NCBI GenBank assembly: GCA_023266055.1
Contig: JAHFRW010000023.1
Location: 1-39,060, forward strand
Source: Gammaproteobacteria bacterium
GTDB lineage: Bacteria > Pseudomonadota > Gammaproteobacteria > Ga0077554 > Ga007554
DNA: 39,060 nucleotides
Reading direction: 5' to 3'
Of this stretch, positions 19,201-26,870 are shown in pieces; position 1 is the first letter of the stretch, and the number at the start of each line of letters is the position of its first letter. The position numbers and the translations under genes were made by a program. The notes beneath the pieces are model-generated. The model saw nothing but the letters and a program-made list of their open reading frames with translations. It was not told where the DNA came from and searched no databases.

Positions 19201-19413
19201 GGGCGCACTCGCGCCCGTGGTAACGGTGAGGGCCTGGCGGTACGTATGATTAGTATCCCACCACTGCCCTGCCGGGGCAGCGGCATAAAGCGGTTGAAAT
19301 ATAGACACAAAAAAAAGTAGCGCCGTCAGCCAGCCTGCCAGCATAAAAGGATTTTGTGAATGCCAGCCGGAAGGCCGTGTGTGAGGAGCATGCCGCATCC
19401 CGATAGTATTCAT
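13234..19413 (-). CDS. Giant DUF2341 repeat adhesin-like exported protein
   Basis: The protein is about 2060 aa. The ATG at 19413 is used; a TTG at 19440 (2068 aa) is equally open and neither has a good ribosome site. A long N-terminus precedes a hydrophobic export segment (LAGWLTALLFFVSIF). A DUF2341-type domain follows (WWDTNHTYRQALTV, then YYLYYGNPAAG), then a LamG-like beta-sandwich (YYDDFESYTLG to LDNYLARR). The bulk is a Thr/Gly/Asn-rich beta-helix-like repeat region without Cys, built of two superunits about 834 aa apart, each starting GTVYxDEGV. The last 165 residues repeat the small secreted-protein domain, with the Cys pair and ending FAIRFRAVGN. The composition and architecture suggest a surface adhesin or structural filament. 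No sortase, PEP-CTERM or autotransporter signal is visible, so its export route is unknown. The giant barrel protein and its FecR/c-di-GMP module are the inferred partners. Confidence 0.85.
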   Translation of the reverse strand: MNTIGMRHAPHTRPSGWHSQNPFMLAGWLTALLFFVSIFQPLYAAAPAGQWWDTNHTYRQALTVTTGASAPLNRYNGYTAMRSLNTSTLIGAGKLLASCDDLRVAWWNGSAWVELDRHIVNCNTAATQVWFKLRADIGDSASDDNYYLYYGNPAAGAGPANKNNVYVYYDDFESYTLGSPPSGWVMIVGNATVENHAGSKALRMHAASNNTRINLRKDISPAERDILVEADCKIDTTVASNGYCGPGARWSGTTSANESGYMGEIRYSTDQSLAQKYVTGTWGGVGTAVNETVTRGTYYRVRLTAVGTAIKMYRDGTLKVNATDSSLSSADMLGIDAFNASTAQYEFLDNYLARRFVEAEPSVAAASEEQLRTFSGTVYSDEGVTSIGTGKTVRMLVNGASVGTNATNASGQYSILAAVSSGDAILAYVDENDGASNDATTVTVSNGTNLSGLNLYVGHVIVRHDNAGALSNALMNTAKGGYSDTEILYSVSAGNLTVSGSGTVLYVPSGHSYTPGANVTTPAMKSLGTFVGGSGSITVNGALTQGGGAFTATSGTTTITGDFTISVGTFTHNSGIVALTGTSARTVNTGSASLNNLTINTNTNAVTITGTVSVSGNLTLTAYYQINTGTLAVSGNVTTTASTSAPSSATILVNGTGAQTLGASGGTGSIPGVIINKPSGTLTLQDTIRVFSGGGWTWTAGTVDAGTSTVQFYASPGGGAPMTVNAGSMSFNNVAVDMTVWDLTITGTLIANGNLALNSYSTISTGTIAVAGNVTTTSATGTLPSSATLLLNGAGAQTVGASGGSGKLPKVTINKSSGTLTLQDTLVVYAGWTWTAGTVDAGTSTVQFYASAGNGVAMTVNAGAMSFNNVTVDMAVWNLTIAGNMTVTGNFTITSVDSVSGGTIVVGGNLITADTTVNGSTNITLNGTGAQTITATVANADLPNGTLTISKTAGTATLASNLILNGAGTNVTVNQGTLDLAGFNFTVPATLTANAAGILRLQGGETVTATTRTLNAGSTVIYNGGSTYAFLAVGNTYSNLTFNNAAGSWTHTAPLTTGQNLTITAGTLISVGQNINVAGNWGNSGTYTSGANTVTLDGTNQTITGNTTFNHLTKSVATARTLTFAATTTTTINGIATLNGASGQLLTLASSSPSTPWNLNVTASATKAISFVSVSWGDASSSHASQKNINPTSSTDGGNNIAWFGFIISGTVYTDEGVTLIGNGAVIRLLINGTSQGTSATAGGTGTYSITTPLSAGDALLVYIDGHAIKGSAVTVSNGANLSGLNIYGDHTITRHDNGSSLSNAHMGTAKGAYVDADIVYSVSGGNLVVTSGWLFTPVGHGFSPGANVTAPGMQNLGTFNGGSGSITVQGQLLQRGGTYTATSGTTSISSTFTVSGGTFIHNSGTVLMTSTGWRTYNIGSAILNNFTIAIPSAAVTLVGTIDVDGDLLITGGDIISGTLTVAGNVTTTHAGVIGGAVIVFDGTGAQTLAASGGTGALPGVDINKASGTLTIQDTINIGGTAGWTHTTGSVNAGSSTVGFTHTAAASNVNASAMAFNNVNIAVGAMTLNVTGVLDVNGNLNLTSAGMINGGTLTVAGNLISSDTAVDGTTAITLDGAGAQSINTGGTGDLPNGTFTINKSSGTATLLANLTLNSVGQDITITQGTLDLAGFNLVLTATGDVLTVDAAGTLRLQGGETITSSTKTLNAGSTVIYNGAGSYGSLVMGNNYHHLIFNGAGNWTHTGVLDANGNLTITAGRLVSGGQNVNVAGNWSNSGTYTSGANTVTLDGSAQIISGSTTFYNLSKSVTSADTLIFQAGQTQALAAGGTLIFTGTAGNLLTLRSNSPGSAWFLNAAAGVAPVANYVDVRDSDASGGQTIYAYYSIDAAPGGTNPNWVFGQQLQLVKQVWDATGTTCLASNPSDGACSGGATAVAIPSGGSVYFFIYVRNPMAVSATDVRFQDLLNDVAFTYQTGSLQRTPNDGTAGQPSAVASAAAIFAAATTTQTDAFDGDTQIDEFAGINAAVSPDNLTVGGNGGVGQNDTLNVPMNKSFAIRFRAVGN
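15759..18270 (-). repeat. 2502-bp-spaced superrepeat inside the adhesin gene
   Basis: The segment encoding GTVYSDEGV and the following LVNG/SGLN and RHDN blocks (around 18261) recurs as GTVYTDEGV with the same following blocks (around 15759). The spacing is 2502 bp, exactly 834 codons. Within the first unit, a second repeat with a 408-bp (136-codon) period is seen between about 16792 and 17200. The copies differ at scattered positions, so these are old, in-frame duplications. Confidence 0.75.
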
Positions 19414-19637
19414 AAGATGTGCCAAACAAACCTGACTCAAGGAAGGTAATTAACATATCGGATCAGCGAGTTTAAGCTTGAGAAATTTATTGTGAATCAA
19501 TCGCCAATGGCGAAAATTAAAGCGGGGTGTGATGGGATATGCCCGTGGAGTCAATCAGTCCACTGACAGCGGTGGAAGATCAACCACGGAAAAACTTGTG
19601 CGACGTCATTACGTCATCAAATTCAATGAAACAAGTG

Positions 19638-22600
19638 CTAGCGGCCAGATGGATTACCCGGCAAACTCCTTCTCTGCTCCAGCAACAAGCGCTGGAACTC
19701 TTCCGGTGTGATTTTTGGTTTTGAAAAACGCGGCATTTCGATATTCAACGCACTATAGCTCACGCTTCTTTTCCCGTTAGGTGCGATGCTTACCATGTGA
19801 TAAGTCCCTGCGGGCAATGACTTTGGAATCGTGAGACGAACATCCTTTTTATTGCGCCGTGTGATCACGGCAGGCGGCAGCAGTTTCACAGAGGTAATAA
19901 TATCATTGCCCCCAAGCAATACCGTGCCATTCGTTATTACCATATCTGTTGCAGGCCGTGCCAGCGGATATAGCCCCTGAATTTTAAGACGGTTCAAATC
20001 AGAAATATCTATTGCCAGCAAATGGGCCTCTTTTCCGGTAGCGTACAGCACACCCTCTTCCAGTGCCATATCAGACAACTGTTCATCCGGATCAAAAAAT
20101 GACAATGGCTTAATCGTGGCATCCGTCACATCCAGTACCCGCACACCCAATCCTGGAATATACAGAAAAACCGTATTGCCACGCGCACGCACCAGTGTGG
20201 TCTCGCGTACAATCTTGTAGCGTGCTGTCACATTCAGCTGCACATTCAGCACTTCCAGACCCTGCTCAGTCGCAAGATAAATACGATTACCCTCAAACCA
20301 CACATCATTTATTTTTGCGGCGTAGCGCGGCCATGACTGCGCTTTTATCTGCGCCACATTGCCGGGATTAATAACCCCCAGACCGCCGGCATTGACAAAA
20401 TACAGCCTTCCTGCGCCCACGCGCACACGTTGCACACCACCTTCAACAGCCATGCGATTGATACGACGCGCCTGAAAGGGATTGCTGACATCCATCACTA
20501 CCAGACCTCGGTCATTACCACTTTCAACTGCGACGTAGATCAACGTACCATCCAGCAACAAACCCTTGATAACACCATCAACATCCACACCCGTAACCCA
20601 TGTCGGGTTAAGCGGATTGGTAATATCAAATACCTGCACACCTCCATTTTCTATCGCGGCATAGGCAAATTTCCCCTGCACCGCAATTTGCACAATCTGA
20701 CCTTGCTCGTGGTAATGACCCGCCAGCGTGGGTACCCGAGAGTTACTGATATCAAGCACGGCAAAACCACCCCACCAGTCACCGATATAAGCGTAATCGT
20801 CCTTAATCCCTATTCCCCATGCCGCACCACTGGTATCATATTCACCCACAATCACGGGACGCGCATGGTCACTAATATCGACCACCTGCACGCCAGCAAA
20901 CCAGTCAGTAACGTACGCAAGATCGTCCTTTAGCGCGATGGCGCGTGCATTACCCGGCGTGGGCGTATGGCCCAGCTGCCGTGGCTCGGCGGGATGGGTG
21001 ATATCCAGCACATAAAACCCCTGATCAAAGAACGCAGCATAAGCGGTATTGTCCCGCACCACCACATCCTCAGCCGCACCTCCAGGACTGAATACGCCAA
21101 TCTGTTTTGGCTGTGCGGGATTGGTAACATCAAACACCAGAATCCCGGAACTATCATCCGCCACATACAGCGTATTATTCGTCACTTCCAGACTCCATGA
21201 TTTACCCGGCGTATCAACATCAGCAATAATTTTCGGTGCCGTAACATCGTGGACATCAATAATCTGAAAACCACCACGATGACTGGCAAGATAAAGAAGA
21301 TTACCCACCAGCTTGGGCGTGTATGCCAACCCATTGGTAGCAAGATGTGCGACCAACATCGGGCGCGCCGGGTCTCGCACATCAAGAATCTGTAACCCGT
21401 GGTCATCATCAGCAACGAAGGCATAGCCGTCACGCACTACCACGCCCTTGGCTGAACCGGGCGTATGAAAGCTGGATAACAGGCGCGGGCGTGCCGGCAC
21501 ACTGATATCATATAAATGTAAACCGGAAAACCAGTCCGTCACATAGGCGATGTCACCACTGACAAACAAACGGCGCTCACCTCCAAAATTAACGCCCTGA
21601 CCAGTGTCCAGATGTTCATTGGAAAGCAGTGGTGATACTGCGGAAAAATCCATCACCTGCAATCTCGAAGACGTCACCGCCACCACGGATTTTTTATCGA
21701 TCCTGGCATCCAGCCACACGGCAACTACCGGTACCTTGTTACGATATGACACCACAACGGAAGGCAGTGCAGGCCGGGTAATATCCAGCGTAATAATCTC
21801 GTCACGATCATTCCACAACAGCGCCTGTTCGGCGCTGGCGGTAATGCCCAGAACACGCCCCAGCCGACTATGACTACCCAGCCATCTAATATGAAGCGGG
21901 TCAGACACATCAAATACAGCCACACCATTGATACCGCGCGCCAACAGGGCGATATCACCCTGCACAGTCACCGCCGTTACCCCCCCTGTGACAGCATGAT
22001 GACTGACGAGTGTCGGATGGGTTTTATCCGTAGTATCAATAACTGCCAAGCCTGCGACAGGTTGCGCCGCATAAACGTAATTGCCTTTCACAAATATTTT
22101 TCGTGTGTCATCGGCCAGTGTAATACGTGACAGTTCAACCGGCGTCTGGGGTACGCGCATATCAACAATAACCAGATCCGTGCCACAGGGTGAAGCATCC
22201 ACACTGACAGCTTCCGGCATATGCTCATCCATCAATGGTGCAGGCAATGTCGGGCAGGCCAACAGAAAATAAGCATAGCCGCTCCGCACTGCAATATCCA
22301 CAATGGGCTGGCTGGCACGGTAACGACCCAGCGCTACGGGCCTGGCCAGATTAGCCAGATGCAAAACAACGATGTCGATTTCATTATCCACCAACCATGC
22401 CTGGTCATTTTCAACAACAACCCGCGTTATCTTGTTTTGCGGCACGCAGGGTGGTGTCGATGCGCCACGTGATGGTGTGCAGGGCACTGCCGTATAACTT
22501 CCAACAATTTTAGGGTTGGACGCCGCAACATCTGCAACCAGCAAACCACGCTCACCCGCCGCAAGCAATCCAAAACCCTCATACACCGCCAGATCATAAA

Positions 22601-22811
22601 GCCGGTAAGGCAATGGCAATGTCTGCCGGATAAACGGGCCGCCCGGCATCATGACAAACTGGTCATTGATACCGTCGCTTACACGCATCAGCACATCAGC
22701 ATCACTCCCCATGGGAATACTTTCAGGGATCACCGCTTCAATCCCCGGCTTCGCCCAGGCACTGACGCAGAAAAAAACACAGGCCACGATTAACAATCTA
22801 TGCAACAACAT
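19638..22811 (-). CDS. Secreted LVIVD-repeat beta-propeller protein
   Basis: The 1057-aa protein has a signal peptide (1-20, ending SAWA). It contains about 15 or more repeats of 42-46 residues with the LVIVD pattern: a 'DYAYVAD' strand, then 'GLQILDVRDPARP', then a 'LVGxYxTPG' turn. Clear copies include LVIVDMRVPQTP, VAVFDVSDP, FQIIDVHDVTAP, LVFDVTNPAQP, VQVVDISDHARP and LVVMDVSNP. Such repeats form one or two beta-propellers and are typical of extracellular or surface proteins of bacteria and archaea. A short Ig-like tail (PAVITRRNKKDVRLTIPKS) precedes a charged C-terminus. A purine-rich AGAAGGAAG lies upstream of the ATG. It lies 197 nt upstream of the giant adhesin gene and 20 nt downstream of a Tas-like reductase. 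No enzyme motif was seen; a binding or scaffold role in the surface locus is inferred. Confidence 0.88.
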   Translation of the reverse strand: MLLHRLLIVACVFFCVSAWAKPGIEAVIPESIPMGSDADVLMRVSDGINDQFVMMPGGPFIRQTLPLPYRLYDLAVYEGFGLLAAGERGLLVADVAASNPKIVGSYTAVPCTPSRGASTPPCVPQNKITRVVVENDQAWLVDNEIDIVVLHLANLARPVALGRYRASQPIVDIAVRSGYAYFLLACPTLPAPLMDEHMPEAVSVDASPCGTDLVIVDMRVPQTPVELSRITLADDTRKIFVKGNYVYAAQPVAGLAVIDTTDKTHPTLVSHHAVTGGVTAVTVQGDIALLARGINGVAVFDVSDPLHIRWLGSHSRLGRVLGITASAEQALLWNDRDEIITLDITRPALPSVVVSYRNKVPVVAVWLDARIDKKSVVAVTSSRLQVMDFSAVSPLLSNEHLDTGQGVNFGGERRLFVSGDIAYVTDWFSGLHLYDISVPARPRLLSSFHTPGSAKGVVVRDGYAFVADDDHGLQILDVRDPARPMLVAHLATNGLAYTPKLVGNLLYLASHRGGFQIIDVHDVTAPKIIADVDTPGKSWSLEVTNNTLYVADDSSGILVFDVTNPAQPKQIGVFSPGGAAEDVVVRDNTAYAAFFDQGFYVLDITHPAEPRQLGHTPTPGNARAIALKDDLAYVTDWFAGVQVVDISDHARPVIVGEYDTSGAAWGIGIKDDYAYIGDWWGGFAVLDISNSRVPTLAGHYHEQGQIVQIAVQGKFAYAAIENGGVQVFDITNPLNPTWVTGVDVDGVIKGLLLDGTLIYVAVESGNDRGLVVMDVSNPFQARRINRMAVEGGVQRVRVGAGRLYFVNAGGLGVINPGNVAQIKAQSWPRYAAKINDVWFEGNRIYLATEQGLEVLNVQLNVTARYKIVRETTLVRARGNTVFLYIPGLGVRVLDVTDATIKPLSFFDPDEQLSDMALEEGVLYATGKEAHLLAIDISDLNRLKIQGLYPLARPATDMVITNGTVLLGGNDIITSVKLLPPAVITRRNKKDVRLTIPKSLPAGTYHMVSIAPNGKRSVSYSALNIEMPRFSKPKITPEEFQRLLLEQRRSLPGNPSGR

Positions 22812-22831
22812 GAATATGGCGCTTCCTTCTA

Positions 22832-23866
22832 TCAGGGTGCAGGATTGGGATGTTTCTGATGAATCGTTTCAATGGCACTCATAACATCCGGCGATAATGT
22901 CACATCAACACTGGCAATATTACTGCGTAACTGTTCCAGACGGGTCGCACCAATAATGGTACTGGTGAGAAAAGAGCGGCTGTTCACATACGCCAATGCC
23001 ATTTGCGCCGGGTCCAGATGATATTGCCGTGCCAACTCCACATACTGTTGGGTAGCGGCGGCGGCTTCGGCATTGTTATAGCGCGTAAAACGTGCGAACG
23101 ATGTCAGGCGCGCACCCGCAGGACGGGCGCCATTGAGATATTTGCCGGATAACACGCCAAACCCCAATGGTGAATAGGCAAGCAACCCCACATCTTCATG
23201 ATGGGCCACTTCGGCAAGACCCACTTCAAACGTACGATTCAGCAAACAATACGGGTTTTGAATACTCACCACACGCGGCAACCCCAATCGTTCAGCCGTG
23301 CGCAGAAATGTCATCGTACCCCATGGCGATTCGTTCGACAAACCCACATAGCGCACCTTACCCGCCGCTACCAGATCACCCAGCACCATCAATGTTTCAG
23401 CAATGGATATTGGAACATCATCAGGGTCATGCTCATAACCCAGTTTTCCGAAATAATTGGTGTTACGATCCGGCCAATGCAATTGATACAAATCCACGTA
23501 ATCGGTTTGCAGGCGTTGCAGACTGGCGTTTAATGCCGCTTCAATATTTTTACGATCCAGGCGCTGGATACCCTCACGCACATAGGAAAAATCCGCCCGG
23601 CCAATGACCTTGGTGGCAAGAATGACGTTCTCACGTTGCTGGCGCCTTAACCATGTACCGATATATTTTTCCGTGGCGCCGTAGGTCTCGGCTCTGGGCG
23701 GCACGGGATACATTTCCGCCACATCAATAAAATTCACTCCGGCAGCCATGGCAACATCAAGCTGCTGGTGCGCTTCTGCTTCCGTGTTCTGCTCACCCCA
23801 GGTCATGGTGCCCAGACAAATCAGGCTGACATCAAGATCGGTGCGGCCCAAACGACGATAGTGCAT
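22832..23866 (-). CDS. tas: Aldo/keto reductase, Tas type
   Basis: The 344-aa protein closely follows E. coli Tas from end to end: RLGRTDLDVS, CLGTMTWGEQN, DVAEMYPVPPR, DRKNIEAALNASLQRLQTDY, QLHWPDR, YVGLSNE, VSIQNPYCLLNR, AYSPLGFGVLSGKYLNG, GATRLEQL. The aldo/keto reductase tetrad is present as D48, Y53, K86 and H130. The family reduces carbonyls with NADPH; the physiological substrate of Tas is not settled. An AAAGGAG lies about 8 nt before the ATG. Its stop is 20 nt before the LVIVD gene start, so the two may share a transcript, although nothing suggests a functional link. Confidence 0.93.
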   Translation of the reverse strand: MHYRRLGRTDLDVSLICLGTMTWGEQNTEAEAHQQLDVAMAAGVNFIDVAEMYPVPPRAETYGATEKYIGTWLRRQQRENVILATKVIGRADFSYVREGIQRLDRKNIEAALNASLQRLQTDYVDLYQLHWPDRNTNYFGKLGYEHDPDDVPISIAETLMVLGDLVAAGKVRYVGLSNESPWGTMTFLRTAERLGLPRVVSIQNPYCLLNRTFEVGLAEVAHHEDVGLLAYSPLGFGVLSGKYLNGARPAGARLTSFARFTRYNNAEAAAATQQYVELARQYHLDPAQMALAYVNSRSFLTSTIIGATRLEQLRSNIASVDVTLSPDVMSAIETIHQKHPNPAP

Positions 23867-23941
23867 AATGAGCTCCTTTGAGATTTCAGGTTACTCCCTA
23901 TACTGTATCATTCCTTAATGTTCCCTGCCCGGCGGCGGTTT

Positions 23942-24333
23942 TTACAAACGCTGCGCGCTATGCCGCAGCCATACTGCCATCATCAGTGTCAACCCCGCAG
24001 ACAGCAATGCATCGCGCGGTGCCCTTGCCGATCCGCAGTACCAGCACCATAGATCCGGCAAAGCCCATCAACGGCCTGACGACATTCAAGATGCCTACCC
24101 CGTCAATGCCAGACGCTTATGCCCCACACCCGCATCACCCAGGTGCCCTGCCCACAATTTCAGCAAACTCGCCGTCGCCTCGGCCACCCCTTCAATCAAC
24201 CCCAACACCGCCGGGCCGCTCCCAGCGTCGCCATGAGAAAAATCGACAACAGCGGCAAAATCATATCACTGGCGATGTCATTGAAAAAACTTACAGCACC
24301 GAGCACCACGGCCAGAGTGGGGAGTTTTTTCAT
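23942..24333 (-). pseudogene. Decayed MFS transporter (N-terminal part plus C-terminal tail)
   Basis: The minus strand begins MKKLPTLAVVLGAVSFFNDIASDMILPLL, the typical first helix of a bacterial MFS transporter. A frameshift after MATLGA follows, and another frame continues GLIEGVAEATASLLKLWAGHLGD and VGHKRLALTG before a stop. Further down, short pieces (PLMGFAGSMVLVLRIGKG, PRDALLS) and a tail AGLTLMMAVWLRHSAQRL with a stop at 23942 appear in changing frames. The order is that of one transporter with frameshifts and a large internal deletion (about 130 codons left of about 400). The gene is dead; the flanking tas and DUF6488 genes look intact. Confidence 0.75.
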
Positions 24334-24475
24334 GGGGTGAGGGCTAGCATAGCGCGCGGAGGCCCGTTCCCGTGCGCCAATACCTCGCTTCCCGGGTGGG
24401 CGCCTTTGAAAAAATATGCCCATTCAATGTACTATTGGGGTTCGAGCGATAATCAGAGGACTTATCCATATCCTA

Positions 24476-24820
24476 TTATTTTCCGGTATAATTTGCTGCC
24501 AGATAATCGCCACCAATACTTAGAAAAACATACAACGTACGCTTTTTCGGATCAGCAATATTCTCATTGTTAAAAACAACCACCCATTCTGGCTGCCCAC
24601 TAAATGTTTTCTTCTCTATCTTCGAGAATTTAATAGACCTCCAGCTCTCGTCCAGCTTACCTTTCGCCACGAGCTTGCGTACATTTTCTGCAGCCACAAG
24701 TTCCGCCTGGCCTTGACTGATCGCCTCATGGCCATGTGAATGATCGTGGCCGGCGCCTGCCATCGCGGTGACTGAGAAAAGCATCAGAAAGAGAGAACAT
24801 ATTAATGTTTTTATGTGCAT
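24476..24820 (-). CDS. Small periplasmic DUF6488-like protein
   Basis: The ATG at 24820 (GGAG 9 nt upstream) gives 114 aa; the longer frame starts at TTG. The signal peptide ends TAMAGA and is followed by a His-rich head (HDHSHGHE), then a compact alpha/beta domain (LVAKGKLDESW, PEWVVVFNN, TLYVFLS, GDYLAANYTGK). The last motif and the size fit DUF6488, by memory of the family rather than a search. It follows the HupE/UreJ-like gene by 18 nt and is probably co-transcribed with it. The His cluster suggests divalent metal binding in the periplasm, perhaps delivering a metal to or from the HupE-like permease. Confidence 0.72.
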   Translation of the reverse strand: MHIKTLICSLFLMLFSVTAMAGAGHDHSHGHEAISQGQAELVAAENVRKLVAKGKLDESWRSIKFSKIEKKTFSGQPEWVVVFNNENIADPKKRTLYVFLSIGGDYLAANYTGK

Positions 24821-24838
24821 GATAGAAGTCTCCAAAAG

Positions 24839-26011
24839 TTAATCAATAGTATCGTGGGTTGTAATATTCGATTTCTGTACTGGATCAGCTTGGTCCAGTG
24901 ATTTTTTTAAATCCAGGCGCTGATATTCACCCTTGGTTTTCAAGGTAATTGTAACAGGGGACGACGTGTTATTTTTCCAATACCAACCATGAGTGCCATC
25001 AAAAGACGTGACCAACGAACCACTCGACTGGCTGTCTGTGCTCTTTTTGAAGCTCTTGAAAAACCCGCTGGTGTCGCCTGCAGGCTCGCCGTGAAAATCA
25101 AAAAACAATGCTGCACCAGCAGTATTCCAGGTGTATTCAAGCATCGCACCTTTTACGAGATATAATTTATACTCTTTGTCACCTCTGGCTGGAATGGTGA
25201 TGTTGATAGAATCTTTCCATCCAGATTGAACCGATGCTTCAGGGCCTCCTGTCAAACCCAATTGCTGTTTACCCTCCTCTTGCTGTGACAATTCTGCGCT
25301 CACAACAAATTCCTCAGGGTGACTGGTATGTGCATAACCGTGCATCTGCATCAGGAAAAGATAGCCTCCCGCTAATATCAGGGCATAGTTTGCAATCAGA
25401 CTAAAGGCCGGAAAGAGGTGACTTTTCCGAAAGACCGAAATCAAAATCAACATCAGCGCCAGCGCACTGATTTGTCCGATTTCGATCCCCACATTAAAGG
25501 AGATAATATTCATCAACAGCTGGTCTTCGCTCAGCGGCAGTTGCTGTAGCCGTGTTGACAAGCCAAGACCATGAATCAAGCCCAAGCTGCCAATCATCAT
25601 CAGCATATTGGGCGGATTCATATCAAGATATTTTTTAAACCCATCCAGGTTTACAAAGGCGATATAACAAACACTCAAGGCAATAACGGCATCAATTAAA
25701 AAGTAATTAATCTGAATAGCATTGAACGTTGCAAAGATCAGCGTGACGCTATGGCCCAAAGTGAATGCTGTGATGTATTTCACAATATCTCTGAATCGGG
25801 TGAGAAAAAATATAATGCCGAAGACAAACAGCAAGTGGTCATAGCCAGATAACATATGGGTGGCACCAATCCACATATAGCGTAAATTCCCACCCTCTAT
25901 AATGAGTTGTTTTTCAGCTTCGGACATGCCATGGGCATAGCTATACTGAGGGAATAAAACCAGCACCAGCGTGCTTGCAAGCAGAAACGTCAACTTTGAA
26001 TTTAATAACAT
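24839..26011 (-). CDS. HupE/UreJ-type membrane protein with periplasmic C-terminal domain
   Basis: The 390-aa protein starts with a signal sequence (to YAHG). The first half (about 45-230) has about six to seven TM helices carrying the HupE/UreJ-2 motifs MLSGYDHLLFVFG, TAFTLGHSVTL, LIHGLGLS and SFNVGIEIGQ, whose conserved His and Asp residues resemble nickel/cobalt permease sites. The second half (about 265-380) is a soluble domain typical of this subgroup (EYKLYLVKGAMLEYTW, DFHGE, HGWYWKN). The family is linked to Ni/Co or other metal handling; the substrate here is not decided by the sequence. AAGAGG precedes the ATG. It lies between a His-rich membrane protein and a His-rich periplasmic protein, supporting a metal role. 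This stretch looks richer in A+T than its neighbours. Confidence 0.85.
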   Translation of the reverse strand: MLLNSKLTFLLASTLVLVLFPQYSYAHGMSEAEKQLIIEGGNLRYMWIGATHMLSGYDHLLFVFGIIFFLTRFRDIVKYITAFTLGHSVTLIFATFNAIQINYFLIDAVIALSVCYIAFVNLDGFKKYLDMNPPNMLMMIGSLGLIHGLGLSTRLQQLPLSEDQLLMNIISFNVGIEIGQISALALMLILISVFRKSHLFPAFSLIANYALILAGGYLFLMQMHGYAHTSHPEEFVVSAELSQQEEGKQQLGLTGGPEASVQSGWKDSINITIPARGDKEYKLYLVKGAMLEYTWNTAGAALFFDFHGEPAGDTSGFFKSFKKSTDSQSSGSLVTSFDGTHGWYWKNNTSSPVTITLKTKGEYQRLDLKKSLDQADPVQKSNITTHDTID

Positions 26012-26017
26012 TTGTTT

Positions 26018-26242
26018 TTACCTCTTGGCCTGTTCAGTGGCATCTGCTTCTTGCCGGCGTGAGTTCCATGCGTTGGAAAAATGAGACGCCATATCATGAT
26101 GAATCCCTCGGATCATACCTTCAGTTGATAATTCAGAAGCCCTTAAGCCCGGGTTACCTGGGAACGCTTGGTCGTTCTGCTTTATGCAGACTAATTGCAC
26201 ACACTCGCAACACAGCAGGCATAATGGCTGAATTAAAAACAT
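26018..26242 (-). CDS. Possible small hypothetical protein
   Basis: An open frame of 74 residues ends 6 nt before the HupE-like start, and AAGG lies about 7 nt before its ATG. It begins with a Cys-rich segment (LCLLCCECVQLVC) followed by a polar part with HHDMASHFSNAWNSRRQEADATEQ. I recognise no family. The tight junction favours a translated leader gene, but the sequence could equally be untranslated leader. The complementary plus-strand frame is no better. Confidence 0.3.
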   Translation of the reverse strand: MFLIQPLCLLCCECVQLVCIKQNDQAFPGNPGLRASELSTEGMIRGIHHDMASHFSNAWNSRRQEADATEQAKR

Positions 26243-26321
26243 AATTGGCCTTGTTTATATTTCATGCGGGCGATAACGCAAAAAATCTGGCGGCACCTTA
26301 ACCAGAAATTATAAGAAGGGT

Positions 26322-26756
26322 CTAGTGTTGCGGGGGCGCCCGTAGAGGCGGAGAAAGGACGTAACGTCTATACAGGATAAGCTTGCTTTCCCGACAGCGA
26401 TAAGCCAACTGTCGCAAAGAGACAAACATCGCGAAGATAAAAAAGAACGCAATTAAAGCTATGGCAAAAATATTGTTACTGGAATTTTTCAGCAACCCCT
26501 CTGGACTGATATCAACTTCAGATACCGCGCCATCATGATGATCACTGTGTGATGTGTCTTGAGCAAAATGGGCTTTACTCACGTGGGCATGCTCACCCGC
26601 ACCATTCATTGCATGGGCATGACTGTGGTGATCACCAGGGTCATGGTCCAAGTTATGGACATGCAGCCCTATACCTTGAGCGCACAGCAGTGCCAAAGAG
26701 AACACCAGACTCAGCACAAGCAACACCCATTTATTTGTTTGGCGAAAAAATCTCAT
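26322..26756 (-). CDS. His-rich membrane protein, probable metal-related
   Basis: The ATG at 26756 gives 144 aa; an upstream TTG at 26795 has no ribosome site. TM1 (about 10-28) is followed by a periplasmic region strongly enriched in His and Asp (HVHNLDHDPGDHHSHAHAMN, HSDHHDG), then TM2 (about 96-117) and a short basic tail. Such His-rich loops bind Zn, Ni, Co or Cu; this is inference from composition. It resembles small accessory proteins found next to heavy-metal efflux genes, but no efflux pump is in the window. It is upstream of the HupE-like gene on the same strand. Confidence 0.65.
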   Translation of the reverse strand: MRFFRQTNKWVLLVLSLVFSLALLCAQGIGLHVHNLDHDPGDHHSHAHAMNGAGEHAHVSKAHFAQDTSHSDHHDGAVSEVDISPEGLLKNSSNNIFAIALIAFFFIFAMFVSLRQLAYRCRESKLILYRRYVLSPPLRAPPQH

Positions 26757-26870
26757 ATCATTTTCAGTGTAACGTATTAACAAAATCAAAAGCAAGCAAT
26801 AAGCATAAGCTATTGATAGATATTAGAATTAGTCATTTTCAGGGCTAACTGGCCGCGTACCCCACACGAA

